Assembly: GCA_025766275.1 (NCBI GenBank)
Contig: JAFKAC010000029.1
Span: 558,001 to 622,000, forward strand
From: Lactarius indigo
Taxonomy: Eukaryota > Basidiomycota > Agaricomycetes > Russulales > Russulaceae
Direction of reading: 5' to 3'
Length of the DNA stretch: 64,000 bases
Of the stretch, positions 34,429 to 44,400 are shown one piece after another. The notes below the pieces were generated by a model. The model saw only the letters and a list, made by a program, of their open reading frames with translations, was not told where the DNA came from and did not search any database. Made by a program: the position numbers and the translations under genes. Every line of letters starts with the position of its first letter. Position 1 is the first letter of the stretch.

Positions 34429-34697
34429 TGCAAGCCTACCACTTATTCACTGACAACAATCACCTGCTCACACAACAATCACCTGCTCATGCTGACAAAC
34501 AACTAACAATGACTCTGGAATACAACCATGACTGTATATAAACCCCTGCTAATGCTGCCCTAGAGATAATCTTTTTCTTCTTCTCCTGTACTTTCCCTTA
34601 TACACATATCATGAGATCCTCCTGTGTCTAAATGCTTGGTTCCTGTTCCACTCCCATTTGATCTTAAGTGTTGCCCAATATACTTAGCAGGCTTCCA
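34429..34697 (+). mobile_element. Short solo LTR (family H), TSD cccta
   Basis: 269 bp, TGCAAGCCTACC...AGGCTTCCA, flanked by cccta at 34424-34428 and 34698-34702. The ends are imperfect inverted repeats (TGCAAGCC and GGCTTCCA). A tgtatataaacccc TATA-like box lies near 34534. Removing it restores the gag reading SGMSRP to SGGKT. Only copy in the window; strand is assigned from the TATA box. Confidence 0.75.
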
Positions 34698-37063
34698 CCC
34701 TATCAGGTGGAAAGACCTGAAAAGATTACCAAAAGCACATGCAAGGCAAGTGTTACAGGTGTGGCTTGAAAGAGCACAGTAAGAAGGATGGAATTCACAA
34801 ATGCAATGTGTGCCACCATTGTCAAAAGGTCAGACACAGGGCACCCATCTGCATGCTCAAATTTATGGGGAAACCTACTATGGCTAGTAGCAAGGAATCC
34901 CCCTCCCAACCTTCTTCCAGTCAGTTGGCAGCTGCCTCTACCCAATCAAGTTCTCCCACACCACCCAAAGCCAATACATCCCAGGCAGGCATGGCAAAGT
35001 TATTGGCAGCACTCACTGCACAGCAAGAACAAATCAATGCCCTTAAGGCAGCTTTTTAGATCCAGGGACAGTCATAGCTGTGGACTCCCCCTGTAAAACA
35101 GATTTGATTGACTTGGCTTTGTGTAGTTGTAAGATATGCCTGCATTCTCACCTCATTTTGGACTCAAACCAATCTGTAATTTCTACATATCATTCTGTTT
35201 CTGCTTGTATAGTTGATAGTAGTGATGTCTTGGCTTCCTGTTCTGATTCTACATCTACATCTGCCTCAGAGATAAGCAATAGTATTAGTGTTCCAATTGC
35301 TCCACCCTTTGTAGCAGTGCCACAAGTGATGATTTCTGATGCAGTACTTTCCTCATGTATTATTCCTGAAACAAAAGATAGTAAATCACAGTTTCATATT
35401 TCTGTGTATTTAAAAGGACGTTGTTGTACTGTGAAAGTAGCAGCAATGGTAGACTCTGGGGCAACTTTATTGTTCCTAGACAAGAAGTAGGCTGACCACC
35501 ACAAGATGTTGCAGGTTCCTCTTGAGCACCCTATCACCCTATATAATATAGACAGGATGCTCAATGAAGCTGGTAGTATCACCCATAAAGTAACCCTTAT
35601 TCTGCAAGTCAGCCCAAGTGAAGAAAAGTTCAACTTTATGGTCACTTCACTAGGCCCAGAAAAGGTTATACTGGGACTACCTTGGCTTAGGCATAGGAAC
35701 CCACACATAGATTGGCAGGAAGGTATGTTATGCCTCAATTCCAGTGCTAAAATAGCTGCACTGGAAATAGAGGTAGAGGTGACACGCATTATAACAAACC
35801 ATATAAAATGCTGCCATCTCCTTGTGGAGAAAGTGTTGGACACTGTCTCAGATGAGGTCTTCTGTTTGGCTGGTTTCACATACTTTTAGCAAATTGCTGA
35901 GAAGGTGATAACCTCCAAACCTAAGAAAACCTTTGAAGAAATGGTCCCAGAACACTGTCACAACTTTGCAAAAGCTTTCTCTAAGGAAATATCCCAGAGA
36001 TTCCCTGAGCATCAGCCATGAAACCACACCATAGACCTTGAACCAGATGCCATTAAACACTAGAAGGTCAAGATGTACCCCATGTCACCCAGTGAGCAAG
36101 TGGAACTGGACAAATTCTTAGATGAACACATCTCCAAGGGGTATCTAGTACCATCTAAGTCACCTATGGTCTCCCCCATGTTCTTTATAAAGAAAAAGGA
36201 TGGCAAACTCTGTCTAGTCTAAGACTATTGCCATCTTAATAACATTACTATTAAGAACTGGTACCCACTTCCACTCACCACCAATATTATCAACTGGCTC
36301 AAGGGACCTCAGTACTTCACTAGGTTTGATACTCAATGGGGATATCACAACATTCACATCAAAGAAGGTGATGAATGGAAAGGTGCCATTGTCACCAATA
36401 GGGGTCTATATGAGCTGAAAGTCATGTATTTTGGCATGACTAATAGCCCCACCACCTTTCAAGCCTTAATAAACACTGTCTTTGCTGATCTTATTGCATA
36501 AGGAGAGGTTGCTGTATACATGGATGATATTCTCATCTATAGTAATGACCTTAAACATCATTGCAAAGTTGTATGTGAGGTGTTAGGTTGTCTACAGCAG
36601 TACAACCTCTATCTCAAACCTGAGAAGTGTGATTTTGAGAAGCAAGAAATGGAGTACCTTGGGATGATTATCCATTCTAGAGAAGTGCAGATGGACCCTG
36701 GCAAGGTCTCTGCAGTAAAGGAGTGGCCAACCTTAACTATGCTCAAAGAAGGAAGAGTATTCATTGGGTTCACTAGCTTCTATAGGAGGTTCATAAAGGA
36801 CTTTGCAGCCATTGCCCAACCCCTTTATGACCTCACTAAGAAGGACACTCCTTGGCAATGGCAGTCTAAACAGCAAAACACCTTTGACCTGTTGAAGGAA
36901 CACTTTGTACAAGAACCTATTCTCAAGATGTATGATCTAAACCTCCCAACCAGAGTCAAGGTAGATGCTTCAGGATTTGCAACTGGTGGTATACTTACTT
37001 AAAAGTATCAAGATGGTCTCTGGCACCCCATTGTGTATTGCTCACAGTCTATGAGCAAAGAAG

Positions 37064-37340
37064 TATCAAACCCTAAAGAGTGTCTCCTCAGCGTCTAAGT
37101 ACAAGACAAACTGGATTGATCAGCTACAAAACTAAAGAGCGTCTATCGATAATGGGGTCAGGAACATTAGGCAGGAAGTAGTAAAGGTCGTGCTTACCTC
37201 CTCAGCATCTGAGTACAAGACGAACTGAGGAGGGGAAAAGTATTGTACAAGTAATTATAGTGGGGCAATTTGTTTATGAATACTGAGACCAAAATAGTCC
37301 GAATACGGAAGCTGCAATGCCCGATTCCACTAGTCTTCAC
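37064..37340. mobile_element. 277-bp insertion in relic RNase H
   Basis: Unrelated sequence between two aagaag copies (37058-37063 and 37341-37346). Removing it and one copy rejoins MSKE to the RNase H reading seen in the intact element (YEIY). It holds a near-perfect 28-base direct repeat (ctcctcagcgtctaagtaca at 37085 and 37198). The ends lack TG/CA and poly(A). The element class is unknown. Confidence 0.6.
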
Positions 37341-38198
37341 AAGAAGAACACAATTATGAGATCTACAACAGAGAAATGCTTGGCTTAATCTGTGCCTTAG
37401 AAGATTGGAGACATTTCCTTGAAGGTATCTCGTTTGAAGTGATCACCAACCATAAGAATATGAAATGGTGGGCAACTATGAAAGACTTAAGCAGACACCA
37501 AGCATGATGGGCTCAAAATCACTTATAAGAAGGGAGAATCTATGCAAGCTGATGCATTAAGTTGTTTCTCTCAAGACCAAGTCTGAGACTCTGAGGATGA
37601 CCACCAGGTCCAGGTATTAGAACCTGAGCATTTCCTGACTGCCACACAAGTGCATTTCCACCCTGAAATAGACTCTCTTGAGAGTTGTATCAAGCTCACC
37701 TCCATTAAAGAAGCAGAAGTCATAGAGGGTCTTAAAAGCATTTCAAAGACCACTTCTAAAGCTCTTATGGATAATATTTTGATGTGGAAAGAAGAAGTTT
37801 TGTATACCATTGGGGTAAACTATATGTCCCAAATGATTGTGCCCTTTGCAGGGACATGGTAAAGTCATGCCATGACTCAGTTACAACTGGACACCCCAGA
37901 AAGAATGGAACCATAGAGCTAGTCAGTTGCTACTACTGATGGCCACATATGGCAGGTTTTATTGCCTCATATGTAGAAGGATGCAATCAATGCCAACACT
38001 ATTGCAAAGATCTGCACCCCAAAGCAACCATTCAGCTGCAAGAAGTTCCTGGGGACCATAGCAGATAGTTGGAGTTGATCTAATTGGCCCACTGCCAATG
38101 TCACATGGGAAGGATATGATTTTAAATGTTGTAGATCATTATACCAAACAGATTCATCTATTCCCTATGACTTCTCATATTATAGTTGATGGGGTGGC

Positions 38199-39463
38199 TG
38201 TTGATAAGTGACCCCTGTGCACTTAGCAGCTCATACAGACCAAACTTGCAGCATGGACTGCTTTAGATTAGATATACAGAGCATGTAGATTAGATATTGA
38301 TCTGTACAATCTCAGATGCCTTGTATTTGCTTATCCATGACATCACTGTACCATGACATCATATGGACTACTCTGGACCTGTCATTGTACTACACCTTTG
38401 TTCTTTCTTTAGTTCTATCCTTATTGTGATGTCATTATGATATCATCTTAGTCTAGGCTTTCTTTGTTTCATGCTCCTTGTTCTCCATCTGTACATTCCT
38501 TTTGTCCACATGTAGAACAATGTCTCTTGTACTATGTGACCCTATGTTACATCCCTTGTAGTAGTGTCACTCCTGTAAACAGTATTGTAGCGGTATGACT
38601 TATCGCTTACAACTAGACCAAGGTGAAGTTAGTGAACTGAACTGGTATACACCCAAGCCTAGTGTGGAGACAAGTTATGCACTGAATGTACAGTCACAGC
38701 AGAGGATAGACACACTTGAGGCCTTTATACAAGGCCAAAGGTCAGGTGATCATGCTGTGGCATGCTGAGTGGAGAACCAAGAGGACAAGTTGGTTCCACT
38801 CAGGATGCTACATGTGGGTTTATATACAGTGCTGCAGCTGAGTTTGAATTACTATAGAACCTTGTTACTAAAGGTACATGTAATAGTAATGAGTCATGCA
38901 TTGTGTCTAATAATAGCCTTATCTATTGTGCTGACTGATGTGCAGTCATAAAGGCTGACAGAACAATAATGTGTCCTTATCTGTGAGTCATAACCCTATA
39001 ACAACTTAGTCTAGAACTATCTAGAATGTTCCCTGCTTATCATCCAATGAGAAACTACTTTGTTGTATAGTGACCTGAATAGGTAATGTCCAAAAGGGAA
39101 GTTACTATCCCAGGATCATGTGCTTGTGGGTGCACATGTTGGCATCATGTGACCAACCATCTTATCATATCTAATGATAAGGACTTGGGGGACATTTTGA
39201 ACACAACATTGGAGACTCATATCTTTGCCAAATAAATCCATAAAAATACAGAAACATAAGGTGAAAATAGAGTGTCCATGACAAGTATAAGTAGTGTACC
39301 ATGTACACTCCTGGTCCACATCAGTTCTCACTGCTTGTGTGCCAGACTTCACTTACTTCACTCTGCCTGACAACTCCCTGTTGCTGCTTCAAGCACCCTC
39401 TGCATATCTCATCACAGTACTTTGTCCCACTATGAGTATGCTCTCCACTTGTGCTGTTCATTA
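38199..39463 (+). mobile_element. LTR A with nested LTR F, TSD gtggc
   Basis: TGTTGATAAGTGACC...CTGTTCATTA, flanked by gtggc at 38194-38198 and 39464-39468. It interrupts the relic integrase at the ADGVAS position. Confidence 0.9.
38586..39283 (+). mobile_element. Solo LTR F in LTR A, TSD agtat
   Basis: TGTAGCGGTATGACTTATC...TCCATGACA, 698 bp, with agtat at 38581-38585 and 39284-39288. It split the tataagtag box region of LTR A. Confidence 0.9.
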
Positions 39464-40138
39464 GTGGCATCCATCTACTCTGAGCAAGTCTTTCCCTTGC
39501 ATGGGATCCCTCACAAAGTTATAAGTGACAGGGGACCCCAGTGTTTGCACCATGAAGCATGTGTGCCCTCTACAGGCAACTTGGGATAGATACAGGTCTT
39601 ACTACTGCCTATCACCCTCAAGCTATTGGACAGGTTGAGCACAAAAACCAAGAAGTAGAAATCTACTTGTGCATGTTTATTAGCAAGAGACAGGATGATT
39701 GAACCTGCCCCCTACAGCAGAATTCATAGTCAATAGTAGACTCAACTCAGCAACAGGCCATACACCCTTTGAGCTACTATATGGCTTTACACCTGACTTT
39801 GCAATTCTGGCTGATAGGCCTATGAGTATTCCATTGCTTGACAAGTGCCTTCAACACTTAGTTTCTGCTCATAAGGATGTAGAGGCAGCTCTACACCCAA
39901 GTAAAAGGTGAATGCAGACAGACATTGAACAAAGGACTAAGCCATACTCACTCCTTCAATGTCAGGGATAAAGTCTGGTTGCAAGCTAAGCAAATTAAGA
40001 TACATCAGCAGTTGTCCAAATTGGGACCCAAGAAACTATGCCCATTTGAAGTCACTAAAGTCATGAGTGATGTCAACTACAAGCTTGCACTTCCCCCTGC
40101 ATTATGGATCCATGATATATTTCATGTAGACCACCTCT

Positions 40139-40362
40139 TACACACCTTGTATTCTGTGACCCTATGTTACTTCTGTTGTACTAGTGTCACTCCCCTGTAT
40201 AGTATAAGTAGTAGTGCTTGTATGCTCCTGGTCCACATCATTCCCCTCGCTGTTGTGTGCCAGACACTACTTTGCTTCACTTGCCAAGACCTCCCCTCTG
40301 CTGCTAACCAGCTGCTACTTGTGTCTCACCACAGACTCTTTGCCTCTGTGAGTACAGGTTAT
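40139..40362 (+). repeat. LTR A fragment (3' half)
   Basis: Starts accttgtattctgtgaccct and runs through the tataagtag box and catcattcccctcgctgttg to gtgagtacaggttat. Its left edge abuts the relic pol, and its right edge abuts a second LTR A. The normal terminal ctgttcatca is missing. Confidence 0.75.
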
Positions 40363-41495
40363 TGTTGATAAGTGACCTGTGTGCACTTAGTGGCTTAAAG
40401 GACTTGCAGATATGGACTGCTATAGATTAGATATGGACTTCTGTAGATTATGATTTGATCTGTACAATCTAGGACTTCTTATCTATGGCATCATGTACAA
40501 TGACATCATATAGATCACTCCAGACTCTTCATTGTCCTTTGTACTTTGTTCTCTCTTTGTTCTTATCTTTATTATGATGTCACTATGATGTCATCTCAGT
40601 CTGGACTTTTCTTGTTCTACTCACCTTGTTCTCCATTAGCACACTCCTTTGTTCTGTATGTAGAACAATGCTCCCTTGTATTCTGTGACCCTGTGTTACA
40701 TCTGTTGTACTAGTGTCACTCTCCTGTATAGTATAAGTAGTAGTGCTTGTATGCTCCTGGTCCACATCAGTTTCCTCACTGCTGTGTGCCAGACTTCTAC
40801 TCTGATTCACTCTGCTTGACACCCCTGTGCTGCTTCCAGTCACCCTCTATGTTACGATTTCTTTGGACTCATTCTTTTACATGTCACTATTCCACTCCCC
40901 ATACTATACAAGCCCTGTATGACTACGCGGACTTTACAATTACCCAGTTCCTATTGTGCGCCCTGCCTATCGATGTTCCCTTCTGATAAAGCTCAACATG
41001 TGTTAGTTTCCGACCTGTTCCTACTCATGCACAACCCCGCGTGATTCACCTTTGTTTTCAATATGTCCATGCTTTGTTCCCTTTATACCTATCCCTTTAT
41101 CCCTCAACTGGGCGATGGCGCCATCTATTTGTAACAGCCATACAACCCCACTTCTATTTAAACCTAGCCATACCTAGCTTGTACGGTAGACTAGACTTCT
41201 TGTGTAATACTACACTCATCTAAGACAGACGCCTTTGTGCTTTCCCTTGTCTCAAGAACTCCCAGTCTTTGCTAGACCTTTGCATCTTAGCCTTCCTCTA
41301 CGATCCAAGTGACTACTGTCCTTGTGATCCTTGTGCACTATTCTACTGAAGCCAAGCCCTAGAGCTTGCACTACCACAATTCAACTGACTTGGTACAGGT
41401 CGTACTCTACGCCCCTGTAGTGGTGTAACACTCTATATCTCACCACAGACTTCTTAGCCCTCTGTGAGTATAGTCTCTATGTGTACTGTTCATCA
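40363..41495 (+). mobile_element. LTR A next to a copia primer site (5' LTR of copia A)
   Basis: TGTTGATAAGTGACC...ACTGTTCATCA with LTR B nested at 40850-41430. Directly after it comes GGTTATGGGCCC, which shows that LTR A belongs to a copia family. The internal region is lost apart from leader sequence at 41496-41508 and 50803-50841 plus part of 51448-52036. Element D inserted 13 bases after the LTR. Confidence 0.75.
40850..41430 (+). mobile_element. Solo LTR B, TSD ctcta
   Basis: 581 bp, TGTTACGATTTCTTTGG...GTGGTGTAACA, with ctcta at 40845-40849 and 41431-41435. Same family as 5551-6140 and 31897-32481. Confidence 0.92.
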
Positions 41496-41507
41496 GGTTA
41501 TGGGCCC
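41496..41507 (+). promoter_or_regulatory. Copia A primer-binding site
   Basis: GGTTATGGGCCC flush with the end of LTR A, the third copy of this site in the window. Element D inserted at its edge; the gccct duplication of D (41504-41508) overlaps the last bases. Confidence 0.65.
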
Positions 41508-42159
41508 TTGTTACGTGCAGTAAGGCATATCGTTTGGATTTGAGTCGGAGTTTGAATCGGAGTTCAGATAATGCTGACAATCAGACAGTGGAGCGATGAT
41601 GCACAAGACAAGAGGGGAATCGCGAGTCTACGATGAGTGATTGTTCAGATTCGTGAAGCCAAAGATGTTTATATGAGAGGTTACTGCAGTTGAATACAGT
41701 AAGTCAAGCTTAGAGCTCTTAGTACATGGAGTTCTGTCCTTACAGCCGTTTTCATATCGATAGTCCATTTTTCAGAAAAGCTACTAGCGGGCTGAGTTCT
41801 GGGATCCCCTGTCGGCATATTTGCCAAGACTTACCGTATGTTTTGGTGAAATAAAAAGAAAAGAAAAACGAAAAAAGAAAAGAGGCAAGTTGAGATTATC
41901 ACAACTTTGTGCAATCTACGCATTCAGGGATAGAGGAATGATGGCACACTGACCCATTCAGCATCTTCATTGACTCATGCACTAGTTATAACCTCTGGCA
42001 GTGGACACATTTGCCCCTTGTATATGCTGTAAGGAAAATAAAGCACCACGAACCAACGTGATATACACCCTCCTCAGACTCGTCGAGGGTTTGTTTTCCA
42101 TCATATTTGCTGTTGAAATGAGAATTTGTGTGCGTTGAGATTAGCACATCGACTCTGCG

Positions 42160-42660
42160 ATGACTGCCCCTTCTCCCATAGTTACCAACCCTGGAGAAGC
42201 TGCCGAGGTCCTTGCCTTCCTTGACAAGATCATGCAGAAGAGTTCTGAACCTACACATTCAGCAGCATCCCTTGTTGATCGCCCCCTTTCCAAGTCAGGT
42301 ATCCCAACTCTTCGGAAGAGCACCGAGCATGTCAAGGTCGGTGGCTCCTCCCTCACAGGTCCCAGCTCCTCATCTGTCAGCAGCGTCTCACCTTCAACAT
42401 CTTCGTCCGACTTGGCACCTACTGAGAGGCAATAGGCCATTCCTGAACACGAGAGACAGCTGTCCAGTGGCAGTTGGGGGTGGGGCAGCTTCTGGTCAAG
42501 TGTGTCAACAACTTTACAACAGGCCATGTCCATCGTCGATGAACAGGTGAAGAGTCTGCCCACGCAGGACACCAAGAAATGGAGCGAAGGTGTCCTTGGG
42601 TATGCAAGGACTGCCCAGGAGCGTGCACAGGAGTACGTGAAAAATGCACAATTAGAGAAG
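42160..42660 (+). pseudogene. MTC1: Captured Mtc1-like (DUF5427) N-terminal fragment
   Basis: Reads MTAPSPIVTNPGEAAEVLAF, LDKIMQKSSEPTHSAASL and SGIPTLRKSTEHVKVGG. After one in-frame TAG (42433-42435) it continues SWGWGSFWSSVSTTLQQAMS, IVDEQVKSLPTQDTKKWSEG and YVKNAQLEKLG. These motifs fit the N-terminal half of the fungal protein called maintenance of telomere capping 1. A possible donor, gtttgttttg, follows near 42664, and homology ends there. The fragment is host-derived by this reading and is carried between transposon ends. It is truncated and has a stop, so no function is claimed. Identification is from memory of the family. Confidence 0.7.
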
Positions 42661-42709
42661 CTCGGTTTGTTTTGCGTGGTTCATCACAGTGAGCTGGCGC
42701 AGGTACTCT

Positions 42710-42829
42710 CATGTTTCATTCGCCCTCAACTGTCTCATGGATTGCTCACTGATGCCCAGATACTCTTCTATCTCAGCATCAGACACCCCTTGATGAGACA
42801 TGTGCAAGGCCACCTCCTTGATTTCTTGA
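42710..42829 (-). pseudogene. Tc1/mariner transposase N-terminal remnant
   Basis: The minus frame SQEIKEVALHMSHQGVSDAE and IEEYLGISEQSMRQLRANE ends at a TGA at 42710-42712. The pattern (KEVAL...GxSDAEI...GISExxMRxLR) is a helix-turn-helix typical of the DNA-binding end of such transposases. No DDE/D catalytic domain remains. It joins the captured gene fragment head to head. Confidence 0.55.
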
Positions 42830-43154
42830 GAAAAGTGACAACAATTGGATGATTGTGCATTGACAGTGATGGGAAGTGGGGTGATGTGGGAAAAAAAGAA
42901 AAAAAAAAGGATAAGCCTTTTTTTCGATTGGATCTCAGATAACTGGTTATCCTTGACCTCCGCTCACTCAGCCTGCTAGTAGCTTTTCCGAAAAATGGAC
43001 TATCGATATGAAAACAGCTGTAAGTACTACTGGTGCGAGTCATATGGAATCTACAAGAATGTCCTTCAAATTGTACAGAAAGTGCAAGTCAACAGGTTGG
43101 AAGGATGTTGGAAAGAAAGGTCAAGAAGATGCAAGAAGAAAATGTAGCGTAACA

Positions 43155-44400
43155 TCACCCCCTCCTTTAGGTCTGGTGGCTGGTGCAGCAAATGAGATGA
43201 TCATTGTGGGCTTGCTCGCAGCAACAAGCTTCATCAACAGGTTCTTTGCTGTAGGGGCACGAGTGACAGGGTTTACTGAAGAAACAATGGGTACAGGGTA
43301 CTTTGCTATTGTCCTGGCAGTGGCGATGGGGTTGGTGACATTTGATGTCAGCGTGGCCGTATTTCTTGCACAAACAGCATTGGGTGAACATGGTGCAGTC
43401 TTCAGTATTGTGGGTAGTGTGTTGACACCAATGACAGAGAGTTTTGCTTTGTTGTTCTTCAATCTCTCTGAAGTGTTCTTGGACTTGTTGGCAGGTCTCG
43501 TCATTTGGTACCCACATATGGTGGTTGGCCTCGTTTTGGATCACCTGTTGGAGGCAGTGGTAGACGTTATTTTGGGACAAACACCTTACTGAGTCCTTGA
43601 GTTCTCCCATGGTGTCGGCGATCTCCTTCCTGAGTTTATCTAGTACATCATGCTGACTTTGGAGGTCTTCAGTCATTGTCCAGAACCATTGCACTTCTGC
43701 TTGTACATGCCAGTCATCCATAATGTGTAAGGCCCTGTTGATGTCAGCGTGCATTGACATGTCTGGGTCAAAGATGTGTAATTTGTAAGGCTTGAGCAGC
43801 AGGTACCCTTGATTTTTGTCATCAGTGTGCAAGGATTCTTCGTAGAAGTTCTTGTTACATCCCATTGTGCTGTAGATGACTGGGTATGGTGCAAACTGTT
43901 GATACTTGACATATTTTGCATGTATTGGATGTTGGGTGCTGGCGGAGATGTTGAAGTTGTAAAAGTGTTTGCTGTGGGGATGGTTGAAGTGCCAATTGTC
44001 ACCAGGGTGGTCATTGGGGATCATAGGGTGTCAGGAGTAGGAAGTGTGAAGAGGTGCAATGGAGGGGAGTTCTTTGGCAAGCTGAGCATTAATGTATTTG
44101 TCCTGTGCTATTTCTTTGATGGTAGGTGGGGGTGGTTCGATGTAGTTGGTGAAAAGGTTGGGGTGGAGTATTTGTCATAGAGTGGGGATGTTGCCTTCAG
44201 TGTGGGTTCCTGTGCACACTGCAATCCACAGTTGAGCGACTGTGGTGGCCTCTTGAATGATGTGGTTGTAGTTGAGAATGAGCTGGGTTTCTTTGGAAGG
44301 CATGACTGGGTGAGGTGCTGTCCAGACAAGATTAGTTTTTGTGGGTTTTTATACATCTCTAAAGGTAGTACTGTTTAACTAAGTCGTCCGCATGCATATC
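43155..44400 (-). pseudogene. Element D downstream ORF with Cys/His-rich finger
   Basis: Coding after the chromodomain, up to the polypurine tract. The first part (about 44330-44030) reads ETQLILNYNHIIQEATTVAQ and TIKEIAQDKYINAQLAKELP with stops. A 285-codon open frame follows (44024-43167): YVKYQQFAPYPVIYSTMG, a helical stretch DVLDKLRKEIADTMGELKDS, TCQQVQEHFREIEEQQSKTL, and the finger CHWCQHTTHNTEDCTMFTQC leading into CLCKKYGH and more Cys/His pairs. G1 (641-1552) and G2 (20485-21700) have coding at the same place. I cannot assign a family. RNA binding is a guess from the finger. Confidence 0.55.

Larger units (their letters stand above)
33026..35059 (+). pseudogene. Chromovirus F relic: gag
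   Basis: Degenerate copy of the Gag at 61727-62953. It reads GILTQKVTDLTAQVSATT, KAWDRKGNSMDACHFLAAF, then NRHFSPLDTTETVRE and a stop. After a solo LTR A it resumes YDGLLDHIKDALTLTDKAHV and SKLADPDAMQVDTSHQQGSG. After a solo LTR H it finishes with knuckles CYRCGLKEHSKKDGIH and CHHCQKVRHRAPIC, ending INALKAAF at TAG 35057-35059. The N terminus is missing. Stops arise from C-to-T and G-to-A changes. Confidence 0.85.
35042..40138 (+). pseudogene. Chromovirus F relic: pol
   Basis: Decayed counterpart of the pol at 57843-61730. The gag/pol join keeps GCTTTTTAGATCC. Protease VAAMVDSGATLLFLDKK is followed by TAG. RT retains VYMDDILIYSNDLKHH, and RNase H VKVDASGFATGGILT is followed by TAA. Integrase fragments include GLTTAYHPQAIGQVEHKNQE and NVRDKVWLQAKQIKIHQQL. 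It ends IHDIFHVDHL at about 40138, where an LTR A fragment begins, so the chromodomain and 3' LTR are lost. More than a dozen TAA, TAG and TGA codons match CAA, CAG, TGG or CGA in the intact copy. A 277-bp insertion and an LTR A interrupt it. Confidence 0.88.
41743..43020. mobile_element. Tc1/mariner-like non-autonomous element with captured gene
   Basis: 1,278 bp with inverted ends CAGCYGTTTTCATATCGATA and further matches for about 55 bp (continuing to ...AGCTACTAGC). TA is duplicated on each side (41741-41742 and 43021-43022); the empty site in the other LTR of D reads gtcctcaagtac. The ends suit the Tc1/mariner superfamily. Inside are a plus-strand Mtc1-like gene fragment (42160-42660) and a minus-strand transposase helix-turn-helix remnant (42710-42829). 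There is no full transposase, so it depends on one elsewhere. Confidence 0.85.
41509..43154 (-). repeat. Element D 3' LTR (interrupted)
   Basis: Two parts, 43154-43021 and 41742-41509, together about 366 bp, matching the 5' LTR 50441-50802. The Tc1/mariner-like element occupies the gap. Minus-strand ends are TGTTACGC and CACGTAACA. Confidence 0.9.

Noticed and set aside
40357..41501. ggttat as a 6-bp target duplication around LTR A at 40363
   Set aside because: The right-hand copy is the start of the copia primer site, which recurs after two other LTR families; the match may be chance.
41740..41743. piggyBac-type TTAA target for the 41743-43020 element
   Set aside because: The flanks fit a TA duplication better, and the internal helix-turn-helix fits Tc1/mariner.
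43008..43592. 194-codon plus-strand ORF opposite the element D downstream ORF
   Set aside because: It is the antisense shadow of the Cys/His-rich minus-strand frame.
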